64,000 nucleotides of DNA from Pelobium manganitolerans (GCF_003609575.1 NZ_MBTA01000023.1:293621-357620); one strand, 5' to 3'; counted from the first letter of the stretch, positions 35,559 through 45,795 are shown. Notes: a model not told the origin generated them from the sequence alone. A program made the numbers and translations.

Positions 35559-37035
35559 ATGAGCAATAGCCCTTTCAATCACAGCCATTTTCTTGGGTAT
35601 ATCAACTTTGTATCCCCTGCCTTTGTTAAAGTGCATTTTCCGTCCTCGGTTTTGATGAAAACATTTGTTCATCACACAGAAGTCTTGCGAGGTGGTCTTG
35701 TGGGCAATTACATTGTTATTGAGGGAGAAGACAAAGGGTTTTTAGGCAAAATGTTAGAAATATCTTTACCTGAAAAAGAACGATTAGAATTAAGTGAAAG
35801 AACCTTTTCGACTAAGGCGTTTCATCCAGTAGGCAGAATAGAAATTCTCTTATCATTTGACTTGTTCAATCCAAGTAAAATAGAGAAAGGAATAAATAGT
35901 TTACCTCTTATTGGGTCTAAGGTATTTATTTGTTCATCCGAATTTCTTTCTACTCATTTTAAAACTTTTGGAATAAAACCGGAGAATATTGAACATTCGC
36001 CCACATTTAGAATGGGTAATCTAATTTATGACAAAAATGTCCCTGTAGATATATCTCTTCAGGCAATTTTCAGTCGCCATTGCGCAGTGGTAGGTACTAC
36101 TGGCGGAGGTAAAAGTTATACTATCAGTAAATTTTTAGAGGGAGTTATAGATACTGGAGCAAAAGCAATTATTTTAGACCCGACCGGAGAATATTCTACA
36201 TTCGACACACATCCAAAAGTTGCACATTCAATACTAATTTCAGAGAGTTATTTTCCTTATCAAAACTTAACCATAAATGATTTATTTGTCTTGTTCAGAC
36301 CATCCGGTCAAGTTCAACAACCCGTTTTACTGGAAGCCATAAAATCTTTAAAAGTAGCGCATTGCTTAATGAGCAATATTCCAAACAATGGTCATAATAA
36401 TGATGGAACAAATGATAGTTTTACATTCCGGGGACAGCAAGTTATAGTAAATAATGGATTGGTTGTGAAGCAGGGAAATTTAACCGCTGCATATAATAAC
36501 GCCTACTTTACTTATAAGGCAATAGTAGAAGACTTTTCTATAAATAATTTCGGGAAAAACCTGCTTCATAGACAAATCTGAAACGAATGTTTCCAAATAT
36601 TTAACGACCGATGGGCAGCTAATAGAGATGAAAGAAATTACGGAAATGCGACAAGTTTAATAATGCGTGTCAATAACGTCATATCTGATAACGACTATTC
36701 GGGAATGTTTGGATTTAATGCCCCAACAACCAATAATTTAATTACCAAAATAAATGAATTTTTAGAAAATCCTGATTTAAACGTTCTGCGAATTGGGTTT
36801 GAAAATGTGCCATATAATTTTCAGGTTAGAGAGATTTTGGCTAATTCATTAGGTAGATATTTATTAAATAAAGCACGAACAAATGCTTTTAGAGAAAAGC
36901 CATTGATACTTTTTGTAGATGAAGCCCATCAGTTCCTAAATAAAAAAGTTAAGGATGAATATTTTGAAAGTACAGAATTAAATGCTTTTGATAATATTGC
37001 TAAGGAGAGCCGTAAATATGGGTTGTTCTTATGCC
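35559..37035 (+). pseudogene. HerA-like ATPase/helicase (DUF87), disrupted
   Basis: An in-frame homologue of HerA ATPases. An N-terminal HAS-barrel-like region is followed by Walker A GTTGGGKSYT near residue 188, then a TGA at 36579-36581. The same frame continues (NECFQIFNDRWAANRDE) through NATSLIMRVNNVISD and Walker B ILFVDEAHQFL to KYGLFLCL, where homology stops at about 37033. The TGA is one base from TGG (Trp). The last third, with the arginine-finger and oligomer-forming C-terminus, is replaced by the promoter and start of the next gene. The partner SIR2 is therefore probably orphaned. Confidence 0.75.
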
Positions 37036-37055
37036 TTTACCCGCAAAATATTTAT

Positions 37056-37063
37056 TATTTTTG
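37056..37063 (+). promoter_or_regulatory. -7 promoter element of the DUF6660-like gene
   Basis: TATTTTTG matches the Bacteroidota -7 motif TAnnTTTG and ends only 7 nt before the ATG at 37071, implying a leaderless or near-leaderless mRNA. It sits exactly where herA homology ends. Confidence 0.45.
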
Positions 37064-37070
37064 CACCCAA

Positions 37071-37397
37071 ATGAGGCTTTTTGCGTACATATTCAGCATT
37101 TACATTTTGGCATTATCAGTAGTGCCTTGTAGTGATGCGTCTAATGATTGCAAAAGCAACACCACAGTTTCAGAACGTATAGAGGCTCATAATCACAATT
37201 CAGACCATAACGATTTTTGTAGCACTTTCTGTACTTGCACTTGTTGTAGTACAACTGCAAGTCTGAAATTCACACCTTATAAGTTCCGCATTCCTAAACC
37301 GATTGCAACTTCCAAAATCACATATCCTGTTCGTGATTTTTCTTTTGTTTCCAATTACTGCGGAAAGATTTGGCAACCGCCAAAGATTAATGCCTAA
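37071..37397 (+). CDS. Small secreted Cys/His-rich protein (DUF6660-like)
   Basis: A 108-residue protein with an N-terminal signal (MRLFAYIFSIYILALSVVPC), a His/Cys-rich middle (HNHNSDHNDFCSTFCTCTCC) and a C-terminal NYCGKIWQPPKIN. Such proteins commonly precede heavy-metal RND genes in Bacteroidota and may bind metal in the periplasm; the function is not established. The ATG at 37071 is inside a longer frame shared with the herA remnant; the promoter position and signal peptide decide this start. A related protein starts at 45855. Confidence 0.65.
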   Translation: MRLFAYIFSIYILALSVVPCSDASNDCKSNTTVSERIEAHNHNSDHNDFCSTFCTCTCCSTTASLKFTPYKFRIPKPIATSKITYPVRDFSFVSNYCGKIWQPPKINA

Positions 37398-37540
37398 TAC
37401 TATCGGCTAATGTACTGTTGGTGCAAGTATAACGCTATGCGTTAATCGCTGTGTATCGTCATTTTGTGCATTAACTGTTCTTTCTGTGCCATATAGAAAG
37501 AGTTCAAATCCATTCGTATTAATCATTAATCAAATGAATT

Positions 37541-40500
37541 GTGTTAGACAGTATCATAAAATTTAGTATAAAGAACAAGTTAGTTATCGGAATAATGACC
37601 TTGTTACTTATCATTTGGGGAAGCTGGAGCGTTACCCGCTTACCCATTGATGCCGTACCGGATATTACCAATAATCAGGTGCAAATTATTACCGTTTGCC
37701 CAACGCTTGCAGGGCAGGAAGTGGAACAGTTGGTTACATTTCCCATAGAACAAAGCATTGCCAATCTTCCCGACTTGGAAGAAACCCGAAGCATTTCACG
37801 GTTCGGGCTTTCGGTTATTACCGTTGTGTTTGACGATGATGTGGACATTTATTTTGCCCGACAGCTTGTCAATGAAAAACTGAAAGAAGCCGGACAAAAT
37901 ATTCCGCAAGGCATCGGCACACCCGAACTTGCACCTGTAAGCACAGGTTTGGGCGAAGTGTATCAATACATTCTGCACCCGAAAAAAAGAAGTGAAAGCA
38001 AGTACAACGCCAAAGACTTGCGTACTATGCAGGATTGGATTGTTGCACGACAACTCAACGGCACAAAAGGCATTGCCGAAGTAAACAGTTTTGGTGGCGA
38101 ACTAAAACAATACGAAGTATCGGTAAACCCGAACCGCTTAAAAGCAATGGGTGTAAGTATTACCGACATCTTTAACGCACTTGAAAAGAACAACCAAAAT
38201 ACAGGCGGTGCTTATATTGACAAAAAACCAAACGCTTATTTCATTCGTGGAGTTGGGTTAGTTACTTCGTTGGAAGACGTGAAAAACATAGCCGTGAAGA
38301 ACATGGGGACGGTTCCCATTTTCATAAAAGACGTTGCCGAAGTTCGTTTTGGCAGCGCGGTTCGATATGGTGCAATGACCTACAATGGTGAAGTTGATGC
38401 CGTTGGCGGTGTGGTGATGATGTTGAAAGGTGCAAACAGCAACGAAGTGGTGCAACGGATCAAAGAAAAAATTCCTGTCATTCAAAAATCGTTGCCCGAT
38501 GATGTTGTGATTGAACCGTACTTGGACAGAACAGATTTGATTGGCAGAGCAATCGGTACCGTAGAAAAAAATTTAATTGAAGGAGCATTGATAGTCATTT
38601 TTGTATTGGTGCTGTTTCTTGGAAATTTAAGGGCTGGTTTGATTGTCGCTTCTGCCATTCCGTTATCAATGCTTTTTGCATTGGGAATGATGAATATTTT
38701 CGGAGTAAGTGCCAACCTGATGAGCTTGGGAGCAATTGACTTCGGGCTGATTGTGGACGGTGCGGTTATCATAGTAGAAGCCACTGTACACCATTTGGGC
38801 TTGCGAAAATCAATGAACCGATTGACACAACCGGAAATGGACGATGAAGTATTTCTTTCCGCTTCCAAAATCAGGAATAGTGCGGCGTTTGGAGAAATCA
38901 TTATCCTTATCGTGTACATCCCGATACTTACTTTGGTGGGTGTTGAGGGCAAAATGTTTACACCAATGGCGAAAACAGTTGGCTTTGCCATTTTGGGCGC
39001 ATTGATTTTATCATTGACCTATATACCGATGATGTGTGCTTTGTTCCTGTCTAAGAAAGTTTCGCATAAGAAAACCTTTTCAGACAAAATGATGGACTAC
39101 CTGCAAGGCATCTACCAACCTTTATTGCAAAAAGCGATTAAGATTAAGTATTGGTTAGTGGGTGTTACAGTTGCGGTTTTTGCGCTTACCCTATTCCTTT
39201 TCAGTAGAATGGGTGGCGAATTTATACCACAATTACAAGAGGGCGATTTTGCCTTTCACTGCATATTACCACAGGGTAGTTCTTTAAACCAAAGTATTGA
39301 AACATCTATGCAGGCATCAAGGATTATCAAACAGTTTGATGAAGTAAAAATGGTGGTTGGTAAAACAGGTGCAGCAGAAGTGCCGACAGACCCGATGCCA
39401 CCGGAAGCCACAGACTTAATGGTCATTTTGAAACCGCAGGATGAATGGAAAACAAAAAAGAGCTATACAGATTTAGGCGATGAAATAAATGAAGCATTGG
39501 AAGTCATTCCGGGCGTATTTTTTGAAAAAAATCAGCCAATACAAATGCGTTTCAATGAGTTGATGACAGGTATCAGGCAAGATGTAGCAGTTAAGATTTT
39601 CGGGGAAAACTTGGATAGCCTTGCCATTTATGCCGAAAAGGTTAGCAAAGTAATTCAAAGCGTAAACGGTGCTACATCGCCACAGGTAGAACGAGTTAGC
39701 GGATTGCCACAAATCAATGTAGAGTATGACCGCACAAGGCTTGCCAATTACGGCATCAATGTAGAAGATGTAAACAATGTGGTAAGTATGGCTTTTGCAG
39801 GTAAAGCAGCAGGACAGGTTTTTGAAAACGAAAGACGTTTTGATTTGGTTGTTCGTCTGGATAGTATTTACAGAACCGACATTGATGATGTAAATAACTT
39901 AATGATACCAACCAACACAGGTAATCAAATACCTTTATCACAAGTAGCAACAATCAATTACAAATTAGGTCCTGCACAAATCAGCCGTGATGATGGTAAA
40001 CGTAGAATTGTAATAGGGTTCAATGTTTCGGGTAGAGATGTGCAAAGTGTGGTAGAAGATATTCAGCAGAAATTGAACGCAGAAATAAAATTGCCGACAG
40101 GCTATTATTTCACTTATGGCGGACAGTTTGAGAATTTACAGAAAGCAAGTAAACGTTTGATGATTGCCGTACCTGTTTCGCTATTTCTCATTTTTTCCTT
40201 GTTGTATTTTACATTCCGTTCACTCAAACAGGCAAGCCTGATTTTTACGGCAATCCCAATGAGTGCCATAGGTGGCGTATTTGCATTAATGCTACGTGGA
40301 ATGCCTTTCAGTATTAGCGCAGGTATTGGCTTCATTGCCTTGTTTGGCGTGGCGGTGCTGAACGGTATAGTATTGATTGGAACTTTCAACCAATTAGAAA
40401 AAGACGGAGTAAAAGATATTCTGAAGCGGGTATATGACGGCACAAAGAAACGGTTAAGACCCGTACTAATGACGGCAACCGTAGCAAGTTTGGGTTTCCT

Positions 40501-41905
40501 GCCAATGGCATTATCGCAAGGCGCAGGTGCGGAAGTACAAAAACCATTGGCAACCGTTGTTATTGGTGGTTTAATTACGGCTACTTTCCTTACGCTGTTT
40601 GTATTGCCGTTGCTCTACATCATTTTCAATTCAAAAATCAACAATAAGAGAAAAGGGAAAATGATATCAGTTACAACCATACTGGTATTGTTGATTTCGG
40701 GATTAGGTTACAATGCCAATGCCCAAACCAAGAAAATCATTAGTGTAGACGAAGCCATAAATATTGCGGTGCAGAACAATGGCAACATCAAAGCAAAAGA
40801 TTGGGAAATCAAATCGGCACAAAGCCTTAAAAGAACGGCAGGCGAACTGCCGAAGCTGGACGTTAACGCCCAGTTGGGGCAATACAACAGTGTAAACACT
40901 GACCAATCTTTTCAGGCGGCACAAACCATACCTTTCCCAACTTTATTTGGTGCTAAAAAGCAGCTTATCAACGCAACAGTTACGGGCAAAGAACTACAAA
41001 TGAATATATCCTTACTTGAATTAAAAAATCAGGTGCGGACGTATTATTACCAAATCCAGTATTTGCAGCACAATAAAACACAGTTGCAGCAGTTGGACAG
41101 CTTGTACAACGATTTTATAAAGATAGCTGAACTACGGTATAAAACAGGAGATACGAAAAAAGTTGAAATCAGTACAGCACAAGCCAAGCAAGGCGAAATC
41201 AATTTGTTGCTGAAACAAAATGACGTGCATCTAATCAACGCCTATCAAAATTTGCAGGCATTGATGAATACTAAAGAACCGTTTGAGATAAGCAACGACC
41301 AAACATTTCAACCGTTGCAGGTAAGTACCTTGTTTGATAGCACAGCCGTAGCAAACCATCCTACTATCAAAGCCCTCTATCAAGACGCCTTGATTGCCGA
41401 GCAAACAAAGAAAGTTGAGAAAGCACAAGGTTTGCCCGATTTTACGATAGGTTATACTAATCAGTCTTTAATCGGTTCTCAAACCGTAAACGGACAGGAA
41501 AAGTATTTTAATTCGGGCAACCGATTTAGTTTCGTCAATATCGGCATTGCCATTCCCCTGACTTTCGGAACAACTAAAGCAAGGATAAAATCATTGGATT
41601 ATCAGAAACAGGCATCTGAAGCCAATGCAAGACAACATCAAGTTTTGTTGGAAACGCAGTTTCAAAACGTAATAATACAATACCAACAGGATTTAGCAGA
41701 GTTTAATTACTACAAGCAGCAAGCCCTGCCTAATGCAAAGGATATTGTTTCATCGGCACAATTAGGTTATCGTACAGGCGACATCAGTTATATGGAGTAT
41801 CTCTATGCTTTGCAAACTGCTACGGATATACAATTGAATTACCTGAAAAGTATTCAGCAAGTAAATCAATCGGTAATCAACATTTATTCAATAATCAATC
41901 AGTAA
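37541..41905 (+). CDS. CzcA/CusA-type heavy-metal RND pump fused to a TolC domain
   Basis: A 1454-residue fusion. Residues about 1-1030 are a CzcA-type RND permease: LPIDAVPDITNNQVQI near the start, 12 membrane helices, and proton-relay carboxylates in the TM4 region (GAIDFGLIVDGAVIIVEA). Residues about 1040-1060 look like a signal segment (ISVTTILVLLISGLGYNANA), and about 1065-1454 is an outer-membrane TolC-like domain (QTKKIISVDEAINIAVQNNG). It should export Zn, Co or Cd from the periplasm across the outer membrane with the adaptor that follows 6 bp later. The start codon is GTG. The fusion recurs in Bacteroidota; whether it is cleaved after translation is unknown. Confidence 0.9.
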   Translation: MLDSIIKFSIKNKLVIGIMTLLLIIWGSWSVTRLPIDAVPDITNNQVQIITVCPTLAGQEVEQLVTFPIEQSIANLPDLEETRSISRFGLSVITVVFDDDVDIYFARQLVNEKLKEAGQNIPQGIGTPELAPVSTGLGEVYQYILHPKKRSESKYNAKDLRTMQDWIVARQLNGTKGIAEVNSFGGELKQYEVSVNPNRLKAMGVSITDIFNALEKNNQNTGGAYIDKKPNAYFIRGVGLVTSLEDVKNIAVKNMGTVPIFIKDVAEVRFGSAVRYGAMTYNGEVDAVGGVVMMLKGANSNEVVQRIKEKIPVIQKSLPDDVVIEPYLDRTDLIGRAIGTVEKNLIEGALIVIFVLVLFLGNLRAGLIVASAIPLSMLFALGMMNIFGVSANLMSLGAIDFGLIVDGAVIIVEATVHHLGLRKSMNRLTQPEMDDEVFLSASKIRNSAAFGEIIILIVYIPILTLVGVEGKMFTPMAKTVGFAILGALILSLTYIPMMCALFLSKKVSHKKTFSDKMMDYLQGIYQPLLQKAIKIKYWLVGVTVAVFALTLFLFSRMGGEFIPQLQEGDFAFHCILPQGSSLNQSIETSMQASRIIKQFDEVKMVVGKTGAAEVPTDPMPPEATDLMVILKPQDEWKTKKSYTDLGDEINEALEVIPGVFFEKNQPIQMRFNELMTGIRQDVAVKIFGENLDSLAIYAEKVSKVIQSVNGATSPQVERVSGLPQINVEYDRTRLANYGINVEDVNNVVSMAFAGKAAGQVFENERRFDLVVRLDSIYRTDIDDVNNLMIPTNTGNQIPLSQVATINYKLGPAQISRDDGKRRIVIGFNVSGRDVQSVVEDIQQKLNAEIKLPTGYYFTYGGQFENLQKASKRLMIAVPVSLFLIFSLLYFTFRSLKQASLIFTAIPMSAIGGVFALMLRGMPFSISAGIGFIALFGVAVLNGIVLIGTFNQLEKDGVKDILKRVYDGTKKRLRPVLMTATVASLGFLPMALSQGAGAEVQKPLATVVIGGLITATFLTLFVLPLLYIIFNSKINNKRKGKMISVTTILVLLISGLGYNANAQTKKIISVDEAINIAVQNNGNIKAKDWEIKSAQSLKRTAGELPKLDVNAQLGQYNSVNTDQSFQAAQTIPFPTLFGAKKQLINATVTGKELQMNISLLELKNQVRTYYYQIQYLQHNKTQLQQLDSLYNDFIKIAELRYKTGDTKKVEISTAQAKQGEINLLLKQNDVHLINAYQNLQALMNTKEPFEISNDQTFQPLQVSTLFDSTAVANHPTIKALYQDALIAEQTKKVEKAQGLPDFTIGYTNQSLIGSQTVNGQEKYFNSGNRFSFVNIGIAIPLTFGTTKARIKSLDYQKQASEANARQHQVLLETQFQNVIIQYQQDLAEFNYYKQQALPNAKDIVSSAQLGYRTGDISYMEYLYALQTATDIQLNYLKSIQQVNQSVINIYSIINQ

Positions 41906-41911
41906 TTAAAG

Positions 41912-43168
41912 ATGAAAAATCAAATAATATTTTCTATACTTTGCTTTTCCCTATTCATCACAAGTTGCGGAAATTCAAACCAACCTGAAACCAAAGAAGC
42001 GGTTAAGGAAGAACAGGGACACGAAGAAAAAGCCCAAACCATTGCCACGCTCACACAAGAGCAGATAAAAACAGTGGGTATTACTTTCGGCAATATCGAA
42101 AACAAGGAACTTACAGCCACCATTAAGACAAACGGTATGTTGCGAGTGCCGAACAATAATAAAGGCAATGCAACTTCTTTGTACGGTGGAGTTATCAAAA
42201 CCCTTAATGTACAGATTGGCGATTATGTTAGTAAAGGACAAGTAATTGCTACGATTGCCAATCCGCAGTTTATCCAGTTGCAGGAAGAATACTTGACCAT
42301 TGGCAGTAAAATCACTTTTGCAGAGCAGGAAGTAAATCGACAAAAAGAACTAAACGCCGGAAATGCAGGTGCTTTGAGAAACCTGCAAAATGCAACGGCA
42401 GAACTCAATACGCTTCGTACCCGTAAAGCATCGTTGCAACAGCAAATACAGTTAATGGGCATCAACCCAAATTCGGTATCAAACGGTAATCTAAAATCGG
42501 CATTGGTGGTTACAAGTCCGTTGAATGGGACAATAAGCAACCTATTTGCCAAAATAGGCAGCTATGTGGATGTTTCTTCGCCAGTGGCAGAAATTGTGGA
42601 TAACAGTTCATTGCATTTAGATTTACAGGTTTTTGAAAAAGATTTACCGAAGCTAAAAATCGGGCAAGTCATACATTTTACCTTAACCAATAATCCTACC
42701 AGCGAGTATGATGCAAAGGTTTTTAGCATCGGTTCTTCATTTGAGAATGAGAGCAAAACTATTTCAGTACATAGCACCGTAACAGGCAATAAAAAAGGCT
42801 TGATTGACGGAATGAACATTACAGGTATTGTTAGCCTAAATAATGTTACTACACCTGCGGTGCCAAGCGAAGCAATCGTTAATGCAGAGGGCAAAGACTA
42901 TATTTTTATTGTTACTGATAAAAAAGCGGAAGAGCATCACGATGAAGAAAGCGAAGAACACGACCACGAAGCAACCGAAAGCACTCATAAAGAAGAACCT
43001 AAAGACAATGTGAACTTTGAAAGAATAGAGGTTGTAAAAGGCGTTTCCAATATGGGCTATACGGCAGTAACCTTTATACAGGACGTTCCTGCCAATTCCA
43101 AAATTGTTACCAAAGGCGCATTTTTCATCAATGCCAAATTAACGAATACAGGCGGACACGAACATTAA
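41912..43168 (+). CDS. RND periplasmic adaptor lipoprotein (CzcB/CusB-like)
   Basis: A 418-residue membrane-fusion protein. The lipoprotein signal ends FITSC (Cys19). Barrel-sandwich (lipoyl) halves flank an alpha-hairpin at about residues 120-185 (GALRNLQNATAELNTLRTRK), followed by a beta-barrel domain. A His/Asp/Glu-rich loop (HHDEESEEHDHEATEST, about residues 345-362) may bind metal. It links the inner-membrane RND part to the fused TolC part. It is the second gene of the metal operon, 12 bp before the P-ATPase gene. Confidence 0.9.
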   Translation: MKNQIIFSILCFSLFITSCGNSNQPETKEAVKEEQGHEEKAQTIATLTQEQIKTVGITFGNIENKELTATIKTNGMLRVPNNNKGNATSLYGGVIKTLNVQIGDYVSKGQVIATIANPQFIQLQEEYLTIGSKITFAEQEVNRQKELNAGNAGALRNLQNATAELNTLRTRKASLQQQIQLMGINPNSVSNGNLKSALVVTSPLNGTISNLFAKIGSYVDVSSPVAEIVDNSSLHLDLQVFEKDLPKLKIGQVIHFTLTNNPTSEYDAKVFSIGSSFENESKTISVHSTVTGNKKGLIDGMNITGIVSLNNVTTPAVPSEAIVNAEGKDYIFIVTDKKAEEHHDEESEEHDHEATESTHKEEPKDNVNFERIEVVKGVSNMGYTAVTFIQDVPANSKIVTKGAFFINAKLTNTGGHEH

Positions 43169-43180
43169 AAAATAAAAGCC

Positions 43181-45232
43181 ATGATAAATACAGATAAAAA
43201 TCACAAGCATATTTACGATGCACAAGGCAAGCAGCTTTGTTGCACACCACAAGAAGAGAAAATTTACAAAGATGCAAAAGCTAAGAAATTATTAGAGAAA
43301 AAGCATCCTGAAGCAGCACTCAACCACGACCACAGCGATGATGACGGACACGACCATTCGGGAGGTAATCAAACTACTTTTCAAATGTTCCTCCCATCTA
43401 TTATCAGCTTTATTCTATTGATGGTGGCTATAACTTTTGATAATTGGCTGCCACAAGAGTGGTTCACAGGTTGGGTAAGAATAGTCTGGTACATTATTGC
43501 CTATCTGCCTGTCGGTTTTCCTGTAATTAAAGAAGCCATGCAAAGCATTTCCAAAGGCGAAGTATTTTCAGAGTTTCTATTGATGAGCATAGCCACCATT
43601 GGTGCATTTGCCATTGGCGAATATCCGGAGGGTGTTGCAGTGATGTTGTTTTATGCAGTAGGCGAAGTATTTCAGACATTAGCCGTAACCAGAGCTAAAG
43701 CAAATATAAAATCATTGCTCGACCAACGACCTGATGAAGTGACGGTTTTAAGAAATAATCAGCCTCAAACCATAAAAGCAGAAAGCGTAGAGATTGACGA
43801 AATCATCCAATTGAAACCAGGAGAAAAATTAGGTTTGGACGGCGAATTACTAACCGAAACAGCATCGTTCAACACAGCAGCTTTAACTGGCGAAAGCAGA
43901 CCCGATACCAAGACCAAAGGCGAAACGGTTTTAGCAGGAATGATAAACCTTAATACGGTTGCACAGGTAAAGGTTACCACAGCATACGTCGATAGTAAAT
44001 TGAGCAAGATTTTAGAGTTGGTAGAAAATGCAACTTCCCAAAAAGCACCTACCGAATTATTCATCAGGAAGTTTGCAAAAATATATACCCCTATTGTTGT
44101 GTTTTTAGCAATTGGGATTTGTGCATTGCCCTATTTCTTTGTGGCAGATTATCAGTTTTCAGATTGGTTGTACAGGGCATTGGTATTCTTGGTTATCTCC
44201 TGTCCTTGTGCATTGGTAATAAGTATTCCTTTAGGCTACTTTGGCGGAATTGGGGCAGCGAGTAAAAATGGAATACTGGTTAAAGGGAGCAACTTTTTAG
44301 ATGTTCTTGCCAGCATCCAAAATGTAGTAATGGATAAGACAGGTACAATGACGGAGGGCGTATTTAAAGTTCAGGAAGTTGTATTTGACAAAGCATTTAA
44401 TGAGAAAGAGATTTTGGAAATGGTCAATGCTTTGGAAAGCCATAGTAGCCACCCCGTAGCAACTGCCATTCAGGAATATGTGGGCGATGTAAACCATAAT
44501 CTCCCTTTAGAAAATGTAGAGGAAATTGCAGGACACGGATTAAAGGCTAATGTAAATGGGAAAGAATTATTGGTAGGGAATTTTAAGCTGATGGATAAAT
44601 TTTCTATTACTTATGACATAGACCCGAACAGCATTGTTTACACGGTAATCGCAGTGGCTTATGATAGAAAGTTTGTTGGTTACATTACCATTGCGGACAG
44701 CATAAAAGAAGACGCAAAGGAAACCATAAATCTGTTGCATAAACTCAATGTTAAAGCTACCATGCTTAGCGGAGATAAAAGTACAGTTGTAAAGTATGTA
44801 GCGGAACAGTTGGGGATAGATAATGCTTTCGGAGATTTATTGCCTGAAGATAAAGTAAACAGAGTTAAAGAAATTAAAGCTAAAGGCGGAAGCGTTGCTT
44901 TTGTAGGCGACGGTGTAAACGATGCGCCTGTTGTGGCTTTGAGCGATGTTGGTATTGCAATGGGCGGTTTGGGAAGCGATGCGACCATTGAAACGGCAGA
45001 TGTGGTAATACAAGACGACAAACCGAGTAAAATACCTATGGCAATCAATATAGGAAAGCAGACAAAGAAAATCGTTTGGCAAAACATCACGTTGGCATTT
45101 GTGGTAAAAGGAATTGTATTAGTTCTTGGTGCAGGCGGTTTGGCTACAATGTGGGAAGCGGTTTTTGCTGACGTTGGTGTGGCATTATTGGCAATACTAA
45201 ATGCAGTAAGGATACAGCGGATGAAATTTTAA
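43181..45232 (+). CDS. Zn/Cd/Pb-type P1B-ATPase (CPC)
   Basis: A 683-residue heavy-metal P-ATPase. Its cytosolic N-terminus has no CxxC HMA domain but has KQLCCTPQEEK and a His/Asp-rich stretch (NHDHSDDDGHDHSGG). It has the actuator TGES, the metal-site VISCPCALVIS, the phosphorylation site DKTGT, SHSSHPVA (HP motif), and hinge GDGVNDAP. The P1B-2 type TM8 region (AVFADVGVALLAILNAVR) supports Zn(II)/Cd(II) export. It moves metal to the periplasm for the RND pump encoded just upstream. Confidence 0.9.
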   Translation: MINTDKNHKHIYDAQGKQLCCTPQEEKIYKDAKAKKLLEKKHPEAALNHDHSDDDGHDHSGGNQTTFQMFLPSIISFILLMVAITFDNWLPQEWFTGWVRIVWYIIAYLPVGFPVIKEAMQSISKGEVFSEFLLMSIATIGAFAIGEYPEGVAVMLFYAVGEVFQTLAVTRAKANIKSLLDQRPDEVTVLRNNQPQTIKAESVEIDEIIQLKPGEKLGLDGELLTETASFNTAALTGESRPDTKTKGETVLAGMINLNTVAQVKVTTAYVDSKLSKILELVENATSQKAPTELFIRKFAKIYTPIVVFLAIGICALPYFFVADYQFSDWLYRALVFLVISCPCALVISIPLGYFGGIGAASKNGILVKGSNFLDVLASIQNVVMDKTGTMTEGVFKVQEVVFDKAFNEKEILEMVNALESHSSHPVATAIQEYVGDVNHNLPLENVEEIAGHGLKANVNGKELLVGNFKLMDKFSITYDIDPNSIVYTVIAVAYDRKFVGYITIADSIKEDAKETINLLHKLNVKATMLSGDKSTVVKYVAEQLGIDNAFGDLLPEDKVNRVKEIKAKGGSVAFVGDGVNDAPVVALSDVGIAMGGLGSDATIETADVVIQDDKPSKIPMAINIGKQTKKIVWQNITLAFVVKGIVLVLGAGGLATMWEAVFADVGVALLAILNAVRIQRMKF

Positions 45233-45344
45233 GATTAGGTCATCCCAATTATGAATAAAACACACAATCCGTAAGAAAGGCAAAAGTTATCAAAAAGTAC
45301 CTCCCTACAAAAGATACGGAGCTTCTATACCCTCAAATGTCAAT

Positions 45345-45608
45345 TTGTCGAAGAAGAAGAAAAGACCTTCGCCCTTTATGATGCTTTTTGGGATATTTTT
45401 AGCTCTGTGTCTTATTGCTTTGATATACATAAAATTAGACACTATTATATCTATCACTATCACTAAAAGTGGACTTATAAGTTCTGTATCGAGCAAAAAC
45501 CAAAGTTCCAAAAGAGAAGCCCGAAAATGCAAATTCCTTTCAAATATGACAGTATTTGGGTTTCTCTATTATTGTTTAAAAAATGGATTTAAGTTAACGG
45601 ATGGATAA
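45345..45608 (+). CDS. Possible small membrane protein, unknown
   Basis: In the 368-bp stretch after the P-ATPase, one frame gives a basic segment (NLSKKKKRPSPF) followed by one strong helix (MMLFGIFLALCLIALIYI) and a Lys/Ser-rich tail; it overlaps the rteC fragment start. The listed start is TTG; coding-like sequence extends upstream with no ATG. It may be a remnant of a transfer-region gene. No family was recognised. Confidence 0.3.
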   Translation: MSKKKKRPSPFMMLFGIFLALCLIALIYIKLDTIISITITKSGLISSVSSKNQSSKREARKCKFLSNMTVFGFLYYCLKNGFKLTDG

Positions 45609-45795
45609 ATTTTATAACGAAACGCTGACTAAGCTGGAAAACGAAATAAAAGAATTGGAGATTGATGCTGACTGTTCGATAGAACGGATTGAAGCAGTTA
45701 TAAAACTTATCAATTTAAAAAAACTGAAAGACTATTGCGGATGTAGTAATTTTTGTTTACATAGCAAAAAAACAATGGGGTTTGAGAAGCATTAA
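45601..45795 (+). pseudogene. rteC N-terminal fragment, copy 1
   Basis: A 64-codon frame begins MDKFYNETLTKLENEIKELE and matches the N-terminus of RteC, the CTnDOT-type excision regulator, for about 38 residues. It then diverges into unrelated sequence (YCGCSNFCLHSKK). Normal RteC is about 280 residues. The same region occurs again at 61469, about 75% alike in DNA, so the two are paralogues from different elements rather than a recent duplication. Confidence 0.65.

Noticed and set aside
36579..36581. UGA recoding (selenocysteine or Trp) in herA
   Set aside because: No SECIS-like hairpin was apparent after the codon, TGA ends several normal genes in the window, and the gene's 3' end is also lost, so decay is simpler.
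36663..37397. A single 244-residue protein
   Set aside because: It is a chimera of the herA remnant (to about 37033) and the DUF6660-like protein starting at 37071.
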